Origin: Bacillota bacterium
GTDB lineage: Bacteria > Bacillota > UBA4882 > UBA8346
NCBI GenBank assembly: GCA_023429995.1
Contig: JAEZCE010000012.1
Location: 1-64,000 of the forward strand
Length of the DNA: 64,000 nucleotides
Reading direction: 5' to 3'
A program made the translations under genes and the position numbers. The notes under the pieces are model-generated. The model saw only the letters and a list, made by a program, of their open reading frames with translations. It did no database searches and had not been told where the DNA came from. Every line of letters begins with the position of its first letter. Position 1 is the first letter of the stretch. Positions 44,728 to 54,508 of the stretch are shown here, one piece after another.

Positions 44728-45705
44728 TTAATTGAAACCTATGGAAATCACCTCTGGATTAACCATAAAAGACGGCTTTACACCGGAAAAATAATCTTGA
44801 ATATTTTTTGCAGCAGCTTGAGCCATTTGAACACGGGTTTCAACTGTCCCAGTACCGATATGAGGAGTAAGAACCACCTGATCCAGAGCCATTAATTGCG
44901 GAGTAATAATGGGTTCTTTCTCATAAACATCCAACCCCGCGCCTGCGATTTGTCCATGTTTCAAGCATTTAGCCAGTGCAGTCTCATCGATCACTGGTCC
45001 ACGTGATGTATTGATAAGATAGCTTGTCGGTTTCATCAAAGCAAACTCTTTTTCACCAATGAGATGATAAGTTTGCGGGGTATACGGTATATGAACCGAA
45101 ATCACGTCGGAAGTTCTCAACAGTTCGTTAAAACCCTTATACGCTGCCGCTAACTCTGATTCCTTAATTTTTTCCAATCGTCTCTCATCGGAATAACTAA
45201 TATTCATCCCGAAAGCTTTAGCCCTTTTGGCCAAGGCAAAACCGATTCTACCCATACCAATAATTCCAAGTGTTTTTCCAAAAAGATTATGTCCGAGATT
45301 TTTCATAATTCCCCAATCGAATTGGGGATCCCGCCGCAAATTACGATCACATTCGGAAATTCTGCGTAACACATTGATCATGAGTCCAAATGCAAGTTCA
45401 GCCGTGGATTCAGTAACTGCTTCCGGTAAGTTGGTAACCAGAATTCCCTTGGCTGTGCAATATTCCACGTCAATATTATCGTATCCGACACCGAAATTAC
45501 TGATAATTTTCAATTTAGTCGCTGCATTGAGTATCTCACTGTCAACTTTAACAGCCGGAGGAATCAAAGCATCATAATTAGAAATCACCGTTAAAATTTG
45601 CTGGCGAGTCATAGCTGTTTCAGCAGGATATGTCACTTCATAATTTTTAAACAATTCACTAAGGCCTTCTTTGGGGATTTGGTATGTTACCAGTATTTTT
45701 TTCAT
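44728..45705 (-). CDS. D-isomer-specific 2-hydroxyacid dehydrogenase
   Basis: A 325-residue NAD(P)-linked enzyme of the glyoxylate/hydroxypyruvate reductase group. GVGYDNIDVEYCTAKGILVT, the Rossmann motif LGIIGMGRIGFALAKRAKAF, the catalytic Arg in NTSRGPVIDE, Glu in DVYEKEP and His in TPHIGTGT are all intact. It lies between a GH13 glucosidase and a sugar-binding protein in one operon, an unusual neighbour for a dehydrogenase. This suggests that the imported glucoside releases a 2-hydroxy acid such as D-glycerate; inference. ATG 45705 is favoured over GTG 45708 by spacing to GGAG. Confidence 0.85.
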   Translation of the reverse strand: MKKILVTYQIPKEGLSELFKNYEVTYPAETAMTRQQILTVISNYDALIPPAVKVDSEILNAATKLKIISNFGVGYDNIDVEYCTAKGILVTNLPEAVTESTAELAFGLMINVLRRISECDRNLRRDPQFDWGIMKNLGHNLFGKTLGIIGMGRIGFALAKRAKAFGMNISYSDERRLEKIKESELAAAYKGFNELLRTSDVISVHIPYTPQTYHLIGEKEFALMKPTSYLINTSRGPVIDETALAKCLKHGQIAGAGLDVYEKEPIITPQLMALDQVVLTPHIGTGTVETRVQMAQAAAKNIQDYFSGVKPSFMVNPEVISIGFN

Positions 45706-45736
45706 CACATTTCTGCTCCATTGTCATTTAATTGGG

Positions 45737-47431
45737 TCACTTTTCAATGCCAGTAAACTTATATACCCTTGCTTCATATGGCCGTAAAAGAACATTCTCA
45801 ATTTTATCAACTTCAGTATCTTGATAATTGCATAATAATAACTTTAAATTCCGGTATTTTATGTCTGAAGGTAAAATAAAATGTTCATTTTGGTCAAAAA
45901 AGTTTAAAATAACCAATATTGTTTCCTGGCCCATCATTCTGATATAGGCGAATATATGATCGTGGTCTTCCAAAATCAATCTTAAATCGCCATATACAAT
46001 GACACTATTCTCTTTTCTTAGTTCAATTAATTTTTGATAATAATGAAAAATTGAATCGGTATCATGGATGGAATCTTCAACATTGATTGTTTTAAAATTC
46101 GGATTCAGCTTTATCCAGGGTTTACCTTTTGAAAAACCGGCATTAACCCCTGAATCCCACTGCATAGGAGTTCTAGCATTGTCCCGGCTGGTTTTATGGA
46201 CTATTTGCATTAACCGTTCATGAGAATAACCCTGTTTGATTTTTTCATTATACATATTGACAGTTTCAATGTCGTTATATTCCGAAATATTATCAAAGGC
46301 CACATTGGTCATTCCAATTTCTTCGCCCTGATAAATAAAGGGTGTTCCACTCCAAGTATGCAACAAGGTTGCCAGCATTTTTGAGGATTCCACCCTATAT
46401 TCCCGGTCATTGCCAAAACGTGACACCATCCTGGGCTGATCATGATTATTGAGGTACAATGCAGCCCAGCCTCGATCTTTTAATTCTACATACCACTTAT
46501 ACATGATGGCCTTAAAATCTTTAAGTTTCCAGGGTACGATATCCAGTTTTCCACCATCACCATAATCGACTTCCATCAATTGAAAATGAATCATAATGTC
46601 CAACTCATGCCGCTTTTCGTCAACATAAAGGTAAGCATTTTCAGCGGTGACTTCCGTGGCCTCTCCAATCGTAACAATATTATATTTGCTAAATACCTCC
46701 TGGTTCATTTCTTGAAGATATTCATGAATTCTGGGACCATTAATATAATATCGTGAACCGATACGGCGCCGAAACTTTTCCAAAGGCGTATTATCATTGG
46801 GAAATTCCTGCACTTTTGATAGACTGCTGATTGCATCCATTCTAAAGCCGTCAATACCCTTATCCAGCCACCATCGCACAATATTATGCGCTTCTTTCCT
46901 TAATTTCGGGTTTTCCCAATTCAAATCAGGTTGTTTAACTGCATATACATGTAAATAATACTCTTTAGTTTTTGCGTGATATTGCCAAGCGGAGCCGCCA
47001 AATGCGGATTGCCAGTTATTTGGTTCTTTGCCATTTTTGCCTTCGCGCCAAATGTAATAGTCACGATAAGGATTGTCCTTCGAGGAACTTGATTTAATAA
47101 ACCAATCATGTTCATCTGAGGAATGGTTTAACACCATATCCATAATCAGTCGTATTCCTCTTTGATGGGCTGCTTCAAGCAACTCATCAAAATCCTCCAT
47201 CGTCCCGAATTCGTTCATGATGCGAAAATAATTACTTACATCGTACCCATTATCGGCATTAGGCGATTGATATACCGGGTTAAGCCAAATAATATCCACT
47301 CCAAGTTCTTTTAAGTAATCAAGCTTATCGATGACTCCTCGTAAATCACCAATACCATCCCCATTGGAATCATAGTAGCTTCGAGGATAAATTTGATAGA
47401 CAATTCCTTCTTTCCACCATTTTTTGGTCAT
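45737..47431 (-). CDS. GH13 alpha-glucosidase (oligo-1,6-glucosidase type)
   Basis: A 564-residue cytosolic enzyme. ATG 47431 (MTKKWWKEGIVYQIYPRSYY) follows a GGAGGAA site; the longer frame to 47473 is not needed. GH13 regions: DMVLNHSSDEHDWF, GFRMDAISS with the nucleophile Asp, IGEATEV with the acid/base Glu, and LYLNNHDQPRMVSRFG with the third acid. Region order and length match GH13 subfamilies of oligo-1,6-glucosidase, trehalose-6-phosphate hydrolase and related enzymes; sequence alone cannot fix the substrate. It lies in the operon between the two-component genes and the dehydrogenase. Confidence 0.88.
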   Translation of the reverse strand: MTKKWWKEGIVYQIYPRSYYDSNGDGIGDLRGVIDKLDYLKELGVDIIWLNPVYQSPNADNGYDVSNYFRIMNEFGTMEDFDELLEAAHQRGIRLIMDMVLNHSSDEHDWFIKSSSSKDNPYRDYYIWREGKNGKEPNNWQSAFGGSAWQYHAKTKEYYLHVYAVKQPDLNWENPKLRKEAHNIVRWWLDKGIDGFRMDAISSLSKVQEFPNDNTPLEKFRRRIGSRYYINGPRIHEYLQEMNQEVFSKYNIVTIGEATEVTAENAYLYVDEKRHELDIMIHFQLMEVDYGDGGKLDIVPWKLKDFKAIMYKWYVELKDRGWAALYLNNHDQPRMVSRFGNDREYRVESSKMLATLLHTWSGTPFIYQGEEIGMTNVAFDNISEYNDIETVNMYNEKIKQGYSHERLMQIVHKTSRDNARTPMQWDSGVNAGFSKGKPWIKLNPNFKTINVEDSIHDTDSIFHYYQKLIELRKENSVIVYGDLRLILEDHDHIFAYIRMMGQETILVILNFFDQNEHFILPSDIKYRNLKLLLCNYQDTEVDKIENVLLRPYEARVYKFTGIEK

Positions 47432-47530
47432 AAAGCTTCCTCCAATACCTAGTATTAAAAATACTAAAACCATTGTATTACTAGATACAATGGTTTTTAA
47501 TATGACGTTTCTACTATTTCGTATAAATAT

Positions 47531-48631
47531 TTACGATATTTTATTTCGAAATTCTTTAGGGGTCATTCCGGTAACTATCTTAAAAATCTTGCTGAAATAG
47601 TGGGGATCCGCATATCCTACAGTATCTGAAATATCATAAATCTTATATCGTAAATCCGTCAGCAGCTTTTTCGCTTCCTCAATCCGGTACACTGTCAGAT
47701 AATCCGAAAAGCCCTGACCCACTTCATTCTTGAATAAAGTACTCAAGTAATTGGGCGTTATATAAAGAGTCTCTGCTATTTTATTCAAAGAAATATTTTT
47801 ATCGCCATATTTGTCATGTACCAATTGCAAGGCGGCATCAATAATTTTTTTATTTTTAAAGCTCTTGTTCATATCAATATAATGACAAGTTTCCAAGATA
47901 ATATTATTAATATACTGATATAAGTCATCTTTCATTTCTATATCAGCAATCCGCTTTACCGGATCGTCTTTGCTGAATAAAACATCTGCATTTTCCCCAA
48001 CTTCAACGATTGATTTGGCAAGTAGGGTGATCAATTCACCCCCCCATCTTTTAATAAAATCCAGCGAACAATTCTTGGCTGAAAATTCCGCCCAGATCTC
48101 TTCGAAAAGTTGAGAAGCCTCCGTTTGGTTGGCCCTTTTGATGGTTTTTGAAAGCTCCTCCTCTAATTTTAAAAAGCGTTTATAAATATCAGCCCGAAAA
48201 TTTTTATAATCCGCATCATGTAACAACGGAATCGTTTCTTTAAGTTTCTCCATTCGATCAGTTTTTACTTTAATTGCTCTTTTGATGATGTCTTGAAGCG
48301 TATCGATGTCGATCGGCTTTAGAATATAATCAAAAACCCCACTTCTGATAGCTTCCTGGGCATATTTAAATTCATCATAAGCGCTCAACAAGATAATGAT
48401 CGTTGTAGGATCGTCTTCTCTAATTTTTCTAGCCAGTTCCAATCCGTCCATAAGCGGCATCCGAATATCCGTAATAATAATATCCGGGTGGTCCAAATTG
48501 TACATTTTCAAAGCATTTTGCCCATCTTCCGCGCATCCAATCAATTCAATGTCCAAATCATTCCACTGAATTGAATTTCGTAAGCCTTCTATTTCTAAAA
48601 TCTCATCATCTACAATAAGCAGTTTATACAA
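47531..48631 (-). CDS. YesN-type response regulator with AraC output domain
   Basis: A 366-residue regulator. The receiver domain has the acidic pair (LLIVDDEILE), the phosphorylated Asp in DIIITDIRMPLMDG and the Lys in YILKPIDID. A helical linker follows, then a C-terminal AraC-type DNA-binding domain: ISLNKIAETLYITPNYLSTL, FKNEVGQGFSDYLTVYRIEE and VGYADPHYFSKIFKIVTGMT. It works with the kinase encoded 18 bp upstream and most likely activates this transporter-glucosidase operon. Confidence 0.92.
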   Translation of the reverse strand: MYKLLIVDDEILEIEGLRNSIQWNDLDIELIGCAEDGQNALKMYNLDHPDIIITDIRMPLMDGLELARKIREDDPTTIIILLSAYDEFKYAQEAIRSGVFDYILKPIDIDTLQDIIKRAIKVKTDRMEKLKETIPLLHDADYKNFRADIYKRFLKLEEELSKTIKRANQTEASQLFEEIWAEFSAKNCSLDFIKRWGGELITLLAKSIVEVGENADVLFSKDDPVKRIADIEMKDDLYQYINNIILETCHYIDMNKSFKNKKIIDAALQLVHDKYGDKNISLNKIAETLYITPNYLSTLFKNEVGQGFSDYLTVYRIEEAKKLLTDLRYKIYDISDTVGYADPHYFSKIFKIVTGMTPKEFRNKIS

Positions 48632-48649
48632 ATCAGTCCCTCCACTAAA

Positions 48650-50353
48650 TCAAATAGCAGCAGGTATCCTAATCCTGGCAATTGTCTTCTGTTCGGAAAT
48701 GCTGTATTGAAGGCCAAAACTGTCGCCATAATAAAGCTTTATTCGGTTATTGACATTTTGGATGCCACTAATACCTTTTGGGACATCTTTAGACATTAAT
48801 AAAGCGTTTACTTTATTTAAATCGATCAAGTGGCCATTGTTGATGACTTCAAATATGACTTCTTCATCCTCAAGAATAGCTTTAATTTCTATAAAACATT
48901 TCTTGCCATAAGTTTCAATTCCATGAATGATGGAATTCTCAACCAGCGGTTGTAATAATAGCTTTATCATTTTACATTCATAGATCACTGTGTCAATATT
49001 AATAATAACCTCAAATTTATCTGGAAATCGAATGCTCTGGATCGTTAAGTAATTATTTAATTGCTGTATCTCATCTTTTACACTGATTACTTTATCCGTC
49101 GCACTATTATCAAGGCTATATCTTAGCAACGACGACAACGCTCTGACCATTTGGCTGATATCAGTAGCATTGTATTTTAGAGCCATCCAATTTATTGAGT
49201 TTAACGTGTTGTATAAAAAATGGGGGTTAATTTGCGCTTGTAAAGCTTTTAATTCAGCATCTTTCTGCGCAATTTCGGATACATACACCTTTTGAATAAG
49301 TTCATTGATCATCCTGATCATATGGTTAAAATTGTTATAAAGCAATCCTACTTCGCCTTTTGCCGATGTCTCAACAGTGATATTCAAATTTCCTTCGTCA
49401 ATATTTTCCATTGTGTTTGCCAAACTGGTTATCGGTCTTGCAATGTTGTATGAAAAATAAAAAGAAGCAACCAAGGCTAAAATGAAACTAACAAAGGCAA
49501 TGCTATAGATAATACTTTTAAAAATATAACCTTTTTCGCTAATTTCACCGGTTGGCATCATACCTACTAGCTTCCAATCATTTAAGGGAAGAGTCCGATA
49601 TGTTACCATCATACTCCTGCCGCCGATAGTAACAAACTTGTTTCCATAATCATTTCCGAATGACATCTGGTCTATATTTATAAAACTGTTTTCCTGCGGT
49701 AAAATCTGTCTATATTTATCGTCCAGCAAATAAACCTTGCCAGTCTTACCCAGCTTGATATCGGATAATAGAGATTCAACCTTTGTTAAGTCGATATTGA
49801 CTTTTAATACCGCTATGGGTTTATTAAAGTCTTTTAAATTACCGATCAGTCTTGATACAGAAATTTGCGGTGTTCCAAATTCATTTGTTACATGCCAGTA
49901 AAATAAACCTTTTCTCCCAACCGTTTTTTGGTACCAATCTTTAGCTTGGATTACACCAGCATCCATTACATGATTTGGCAAATACAACAGAGGATAATTT
50001 TTTTTATGCAAAACAAATAGCTCAATCGATGAATATTTATTATTAAAAATCCCTTGATATGATAATTCGTTATTAATCTGCGCCACTTCTGCATTTACGC
50101 CCCGAATACCCTTACTTTTATGAGTGAGGTTATCTTGAATATTCTGGTTCATAGCCACGAAGTTCGAGGTGTTTTTAAGACTATCAAGTATGTTTGATAT
50201 GTTAATACTTGTTTGCTTAATCGTCTGTACAGTGGCATTTCTAACATCATTATTGATTCTATCGGAGACCATCGTCCCGGTCACTATGGCCGTGATAAGC
50301 AACGAAATGGTAATAATAATCAAGTAGGTAAACCAAAGCCTTCTAAAAAACAT
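48650..50353 (-). CDS. YesM-type sensor histidine kinase
   Basis: A 567-residue membrane sensor. Helix 1 (residues about 7-29) and helix 2 (about 278-300) flank a large extracytoplasmic dCache-type domain; HAMP follows (RPITSLANTMENIDEGNLNI), then the His_kinase domain with phosphorylated His in NPHFLYNTLNSINW and an ATPase domain (LLLQPLVENSIIHGI, GISGIQNVNNRIKLYYG). YesM/YesN pairs sense carbohydrates or their binding proteins in Firmicutes and switch on neighbouring uptake operons. First gene of the operon. Confidence 0.92.
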   Translation of the reverse strand: MFFRRLWFTYLIIITISLLITAIVTGTMVSDRINNDVRNATVQTIKQTSINISNILDSLKNTSNFVAMNQNIQDNLTHKSKGIRGVNAEVAQINNELSYQGIFNNKYSSIELFVLHKKNYPLLYLPNHVMDAGVIQAKDWYQKTVGRKGLFYWHVTNEFGTPQISVSRLIGNLKDFNKPIAVLKVNIDLTKVESLLSDIKLGKTGKVYLLDDKYRQILPQENSFINIDQMSFGNDYGNKFVTIGGRSMMVTYRTLPLNDWKLVGMMPTGEISEKGYIFKSIIYSIAFVSFILALVASFYFSYNIARPITSLANTMENIDEGNLNITVETSAKGEVGLLYNNFNHMIRMINELIQKVYVSEIAQKDAELKALQAQINPHFLYNTLNSINWMALKYNATDISQMVRALSSLLRYSLDNSATDKVISVKDEIQQLNNYLTIQSIRFPDKFEVIINIDTVIYECKMIKLLLQPLVENSIIHGIETYGKKCFIEIKAILEDEEVIFEVINNGHLIDLNKVNALLMSKDVPKGISGIQNVNNRIKLYYGDSFGLQYSISEQKTIARIRIPAAI

Positions 50354-50602
50354 TACCTTTTGCTTCCTTTCATATTTAATCCATAATATAATATTTATCT
50401 GTTTTTAACAATAAGTTATCAAAAACTCACACTTAAAATAGACTTTCCTTTTTTATCCTACGAACCGTTTCCTCCAGATTCCAACTACACCCCAGGAATA
50501 ATTGACATTCCTATAAAAGTAAAAATTTCCAAACTTCACATGTTTTAAAGTACAAAGTTCTTGATAAATAAACTATATTTTCTAAATTTTATTAAACAAA
50601 AA

Positions 50603-50632
50603 ACCTTCCATCCTCTAAAACGGATGAAAGGT
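50603..50632 (-). terminator. Intrinsic terminator behind hom
   Basis: On the minus strand ACCTTTCATCC and GGATGGAAGGT pair around an 8-nt loop, followed by TTTTTTGTTTAAT. It ends the hom transcript. The stem is similar to the T-box terminator stem of hom itself, but no T-box motif lies in front. The rest of the gap 50354-50763 is A+T-rich and must hold the promoter of the kinase operon; I see no clear boxes. Confidence 0.75.
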
Positions 50633-50763
50633 CAAATGACTTCCGAGTTTTCATCTTGATTGGTTGATAAAGGTGCCTTTCTGTTAATGGTTCTCCTATC
50701 TCTATTAACAACCAGGTGTATCGCGCTGGACTTATCTTGGTCCCTATCAATGCTTGATATTTT

Positions 50764-52065
50764 TTAAAACAACCGCAATCTCAAGTAATTTTCCCGAACG
50801 AAATCAAATTTCCCGATCTGCTCCAGCGCCCGGTTCATATCAAATTCAGAAGCCTCGTGAGTTAAGATCACAATCGGAACATAGTTTTCCTTACCATGGG
50901 TCTCAAGCTGCACCACCGACGAAATGGAAATGCCGTTGTCGCCTAAGACGCCCGATATTTTTGAAAAAATGCCGGGGACATCCTTCGTATAAAGCCTCAG
51001 ATAAAAACGATTGTGGATTTTCTCAATCGGTAAGGTTTTCACCGCATGATCGGGATTAATGGTCCGGTTACAGAACTGTTCGCCTTCTTTTAACAATAAA
51101 TCCCGGGACAAATCGACAATATCCCCCACAATTGCGCTGGCAGTCGGCCGTTCCCCTGCTCCCGGCCCATAGAACATGGTATCCCCAACGAAATCCCCCT
51201 TGACAAAGATCGCATTCAATTCGAAATTGACAGCCGCCAATAAATGACTGTTGGGAATCAGGGTTGGGTGGACCCGCAGGTCCAATCCATCGGGCAGCGC
51301 CCGGTAGGTAGCTAATAATTTAATCGTATAGCCGAATTGTTTGGCAAAGTTGATATCCAGCTTGGTGATATGGGTAATCCCTTCCACATACAGATCGCTG
51401 AAATTGACAAAAGCCGTTGAGGCGATGGAAGCCAGAATGGTTAATTTATGCGCTGCATCCCCCCCGCCTACGTCCAGGGTTGGATCCGCTTCCGCAAAGC
51501 CTTTGGCTTGGGCTTCTTTCAGAGCCTCCCCAAACTCCAGCTCTTCCTGATGCATACGGGTCAAGATAAAATTGGAAGTGCCGTTTAAAATGCCGTAAAT
51601 GCTCTCGATTTTATTGGCGACCAATCCTTCCCGCAGTCCTTTGATGATCGGAATTCCTCCGCCCACACTGGCCTCAAATAGCAGATCTACGCCGTTTTCA
51701 GCCGCAATTTTAAACAATTCCCGGCCTTTGGTAGCAATCAAAGCTTTGTTTGCCGTAACGACATGTTTGCGGTTTCTTAAGGCTTTACGAATAAAGGTAA
51801 AGGCCGGTTCATAGCCGCCCATGGTTTCGACAACAATGTCGATCTCCGGATCTTCCAGGATATCATCAGCATTGGAAGTGCAGCGGACTCCCTGAAGGTT
51901 TAAATCCCTTTCCTTATCCCAATTCAGTTCGGCAATAGCCTTTAAGTTAAAATTAAGGGTAGCCCTGGTTTTTAAAAGGGCTTGTTGTTCAGTCAATACG
52001 CGCGCCACGCCGGTTCCCACCGTGCCTAATCCCAAAATTCCAATATTCACATGATGATCTTGCAT
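50764..52065 (-). CDS. hom: Homoserine dehydrogenase
   Basis: A 433-residue enzyme reducing aspartate semialdehyde to homoserine for threonine and methionine. NAD(P) motif GILGLGTVGTGVARVL at the start; VVTANKALIA and FEASVGGGIPIIKGL in the middle; EADPTLDVGGGDAAHKL with the catalytic Lys; a C-terminal ACT domain from about residue 345 (LYTKDVPGIFSKISGVLGDN), which in such enzymes binds an amino-acid effector. A T-box leader precedes it, so it is controlled by charged tRNA. No thrB or thrC is next to it. Confidence 0.95.
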   Translation of the reverse strand: MQDHHVNIGILGLGTVGTGVARVLTEQQALLKTRATLNFNLKAIAELNWDKERDLNLQGVRCTSNADDILEDPEIDIVVETMGGYEPAFTFIRKALRNRKHVVTANKALIATKGRELFKIAAENGVDLLFEASVGGGIPIIKGLREGLVANKIESIYGILNGTSNFILTRMHQEELEFGEALKEAQAKGFAEADPTLDVGGGDAAHKLTILASIASTAFVNFSDLYVEGITHITKLDINFAKQFGYTIKLLATYRALPDGLDLRVHPTLIPNSHLLAAVNFELNAIFVKGDFVGDTMFYGPGAGERPTASAIVGDIVDLSRDLLLKEGEQFCNRTINPDHAVKTLPIEKIHNRFYLRLYTKDVPGIFSKISGVLGDNGISISSVVQLETHGKENYVPIVILTHEASEFDMNRALEQIGKFDFVRENYLRLRLF

Positions 52066-52168
52066 TACAAACCACTCCTCTTTATAAGTTATTCACATTC
52101 GGCGTTGGAAATAAGCTTCATATCTTTGATGGTTACGAATTATCCATGGTGACAATCGGCGGGAGAAA

Positions 52169-52430
52169 TAAAAAAACCTTTCATCCTGTTAAAAGGACGA
52201 AAGGTTCGACGATGCCCATGGTAATCATGCATCAATCCATATTACTTCCGCGGTCCCACCTTTTTTGGTAAAAAACCCGACTTAAGAACGGATAACGGCC
52301 GCGCCGGGCTGCCATACTTTAATTCCGGCAACCACTCCAGGGTGGTATCATCATGCTCTTGATTAAGGAAGGCTCTCAGCCGCCGGCCTTCCATCTCTTC
52401 TAATGAAGCAAAACAACATATCCCTGTCAT
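52169..52430 (-). promoter_or_regulatory. T-box riboswitch of hom, predicted threonine specifier
   Basis: On the minus strand the conserved T-box AAGGTGGGACCGCGG lies at 52248-52262, followed by the terminator stem CCTTTCGTCC/GGATGAAAGG and a T7 run (52169-52206). Stem I begins near 52430: CAGGG (52422-52426) pairs with CCCTG (52338-52342), and just before the latter stands ACC followed by A at 52344-52346, the usual specifier position. ACC reads threonine, fitting hom. When uncharged tRNA-Thr binds, the antiterminator forms and hom is transcribed. A 62-codon frame over the leader is chance. Confidence 0.88.
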
Positions 52431-52494
52431 CGTTTTCTAATATATATTAAATTAAATGATACCATGGATTCCAAAAATATGCAAACCTTTTTTC

Positions 52495-53898
52495 CTATTG
52501 TATTTTATAGCGAACTGTATAAGAGATGACTGTCTCCCCTCCCGCCGGAACACCCACCGTGAACTCGGCCTTTCCGGCATCGGTTTTGACATAATCATGG
52601 CTATTGTTGATGATTTTCCATTCATTCCAATTGCCCAAGTTTTCAATATCCGCAACCACGACTGGGGTTTCTTTATGATTGCGCAGAGTAATCTTGTAAC
52701 TTTCCTCGCGAATATTTTTAGCCGGTTCTTTGACACCGGTATTGATACGCTCTCCCACAACATCAAAGGCATTTCCCAAATTGACCCGGACCTTTTCATC
52801 TTTAGGGGTATGATCGATCCGGTCTTCGCCGATAAATTGTAAAGAGCCGTCCCCATCCGACTGTTGTACCCGGATCCGGCCTTTGGGTAATGGGATTCCC
52901 AAATTGGAGGCGGGATTATTTTTAAATTCCAGCATGACTTGGACTTTTTTAGGGTTCAAGGCCCCGTTGTAAACGAAAAGTTTTTTGACCGGGATCGAAT
53001 TGGCGGTCAATAGCTCCACCTGTTTGATTTGATTGTTTCGCAGAGTGGTTGTACGGTTAAGAGTATATAAATGATACTCTGAGAACGACTCCTCCTTGAA
53101 ACCGTCTCCGGACATTGCCCTTAAAACCGGCTTTGCCATTTTCAGCTCCCCGGCTTCATCCGGTCCTACCCTGTGCAAGTCGCCGGCAACTAGCTTGAGC
53201 CGGGCGTTATTGAAATCAGCGCCGCTTTGATTGTCCAAAGTAACCCAACCGGCCAAATCCACTTTGTCGTTGGCCGGATTGACGGTCGCAACGTAATCGG
53301 CCTTCCAAGACATTCCTCCTGTCAGATAAGTAACCTTGACAGGGTAGCTACCCGTCCTGCCGGTATTCTGTATCATCCAGACCAAAGTGGGTTTTAGGAC
53401 GAGACCGCTGGGCAGCTCGGAAAATATGATGGATTTAACCTGGGATGCCTTAACGATCCGGATTTCACCGCCTTTTGGGGCACTCGCTAAAATAAGGTCG
53501 TCACCGGTACTCAGTAAGTAACCCTCAAAACTTTCTCCCTGATTGCCGGTAATTTTGATCTTTTCGCCTAAAAATTTTTGAAGCAACCGGACGTCACTGA
53601 CTACATCATATTCATAATTTTGTTCCAAAACCCGTATCCCATCATGATCCGCCTTGAAACTGACCGAGGTCGGATCGATCAACGCCGGGACATCGGTAAA
53701 GCTAACGGACCCCTGTCCGGCCGGGATGTCCAAAGCGCGACTTTCCTTGATTAATGCCAAATCCTCATTGTAAACTGTTATTTCCAACCCGGAATTATTT
53801 TTGGTTCCGGTCTGATTGGGAGATTGCGCAAACCCGAAAGTCGCCAAAACCATGATCAAAGCGAACCCCAATAATATCTTGGAATAGATTTTCCCCAT
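52495..53898 (-). CDS. Exported DUF4139 domain protein
   Basis: A 467-residue protein from ATG 53898, which follows AAAGGAGG and opens a signal peptide (KIYSKILLGFALIMVLATFG, cleavage near FAQS); the longer frame from 53982 is rejected. The N-terminal part has LEITVYNEDLALIKESRALD, usual before DUF4139; the DUF4139 part covers the rest (WKADYVATVNPANDKVDLAG, WVTLDNQSGADFNNARLKLV, PVVVADIENLGNWNEWKIIN). The family is widespread and of unknown function; it is predicted to be a surface or periplasmic beta-rich protein. Monocistronic. Confidence 0.85.
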   Translation of the reverse strand: MGKIYSKILLGFALIMVLATFGFAQSPNQTGTKNNSGLEITVYNEDLALIKESRALDIPAGQGSVSFTDVPALIDPTSVSFKADHDGIRVLEQNYEYDVVSDVRLLQKFLGEKIKITGNQGESFEGYLLSTGDDLILASAPKGGEIRIVKASQVKSIIFSELPSGLVLKPTLVWMIQNTGRTGSYPVKVTYLTGGMSWKADYVATVNPANDKVDLAGWVTLDNQSGADFNNARLKLVAGDLHRVGPDEAGELKMAKPVLRAMSGDGFKEESFSEYHLYTLNRTTTLRNNQIKQVELLTANSIPVKKLFVYNGALNPKKVQVMLEFKNNPASNLGIPLPKGRIRVQQSDGDGSLQFIGEDRIDHTPKDEKVRVNLGNAFDVVGERINTGVKEPAKNIREESYKITLRNHKETPVVVADIENLGNWNEWKIINNSHDYVKTDAGKAEFTVGVPAGGETVISYTVRYKIQ

Positions 53899-54015
53899 AC
53901 CCGCTTGCCTCCTTTTACCTTTCTTTCCTTCTGGCCCACTGGAAGGATATCCTATCGATGCTGTGGGAAAGTTATTCCGCAACGGCCGGCGTTATTCCTT
54001 CCGGAGACCATTGGA

Positions 54016-54435
54016 TTATTCCCCGATTATTTTTACCAGCACTCTTTTAGGGCGTTTTCCGTCGAATTCTCCATAGAAAATTTGTTCCCACGGTCCAAAG
54101 TCCAACCGCCCTTCGGTCACCGCCACTACAACCTCCCTGCCCATGACTTGCCTTTTTAAATGGGCATCGCCATTATCTTCACCGGTGCGGTTGTGCATGT
54201 ATTGGGATATGGGACTGTGGGGAGCCAATTTTTCCAACCAATTTTGATAATCGCTCCAAAGCCCGGATTCATGATCATTAATAAAGACGCTGGCCGTAAT
54301 ATGCATGGCATTGACCAGGCAGAGCCCTTCCTTGATACCGCTTTCCTGTAATACTTCCTCGACATCCCGGGTAATATTCACAAATTCCACTCTTTCCTTG
54401 ATGTTGAACCATAACTCTTTCCGGAATGATTTCAC
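54016..54435 (-). CDS. YjbQ family protein (UPF0047)
   Basis: A 139-residue soluble protein. CLVNAMHITASVFINDHESG, HNRTGEDNGDAHLKRQVMGR and GPWEQIFYGEFDGKRPKRVL are the strictly conserved blocks of the YjbQ/UPF0047 family; some members show weak thiamine-phosphate synthase activity, but the natural role is not settled. Full length and intact. Divergent from the next gene at 54509. Confidence 0.92.
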   Translation of the reverse strand: MKSFRKELWFNIKERVEFVNITRDVEEVLQESGIKEGLCLVNAMHITASVFINDHESGLWSDYQNWLEKLAPHSPISQYMHNRTGEDNGDAHLKRQVMGREVVVAVTEGRLDFGPWEQIFYGEFDGKRPKRVLVKIIGE

Positions 54436-54508
54436 TTTAATCCCCCCTTATATTTGCTATTTATTCGCCAAATGGTATAATAATAATTAAAAAATCCGAG
54501 GTGGAACA

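Noticed and set aside
50603..50763. A second T-box between hom and the kinase gene
   Set aside because: The terminator stem is similar, but no AGGTGGNACCGCG motif or Stem I is present.
52242..52430. 62-codon minus-strand frame ahead of hom
   Set aside because: It lies fully inside the T-box leader and is explained by RNA structure.
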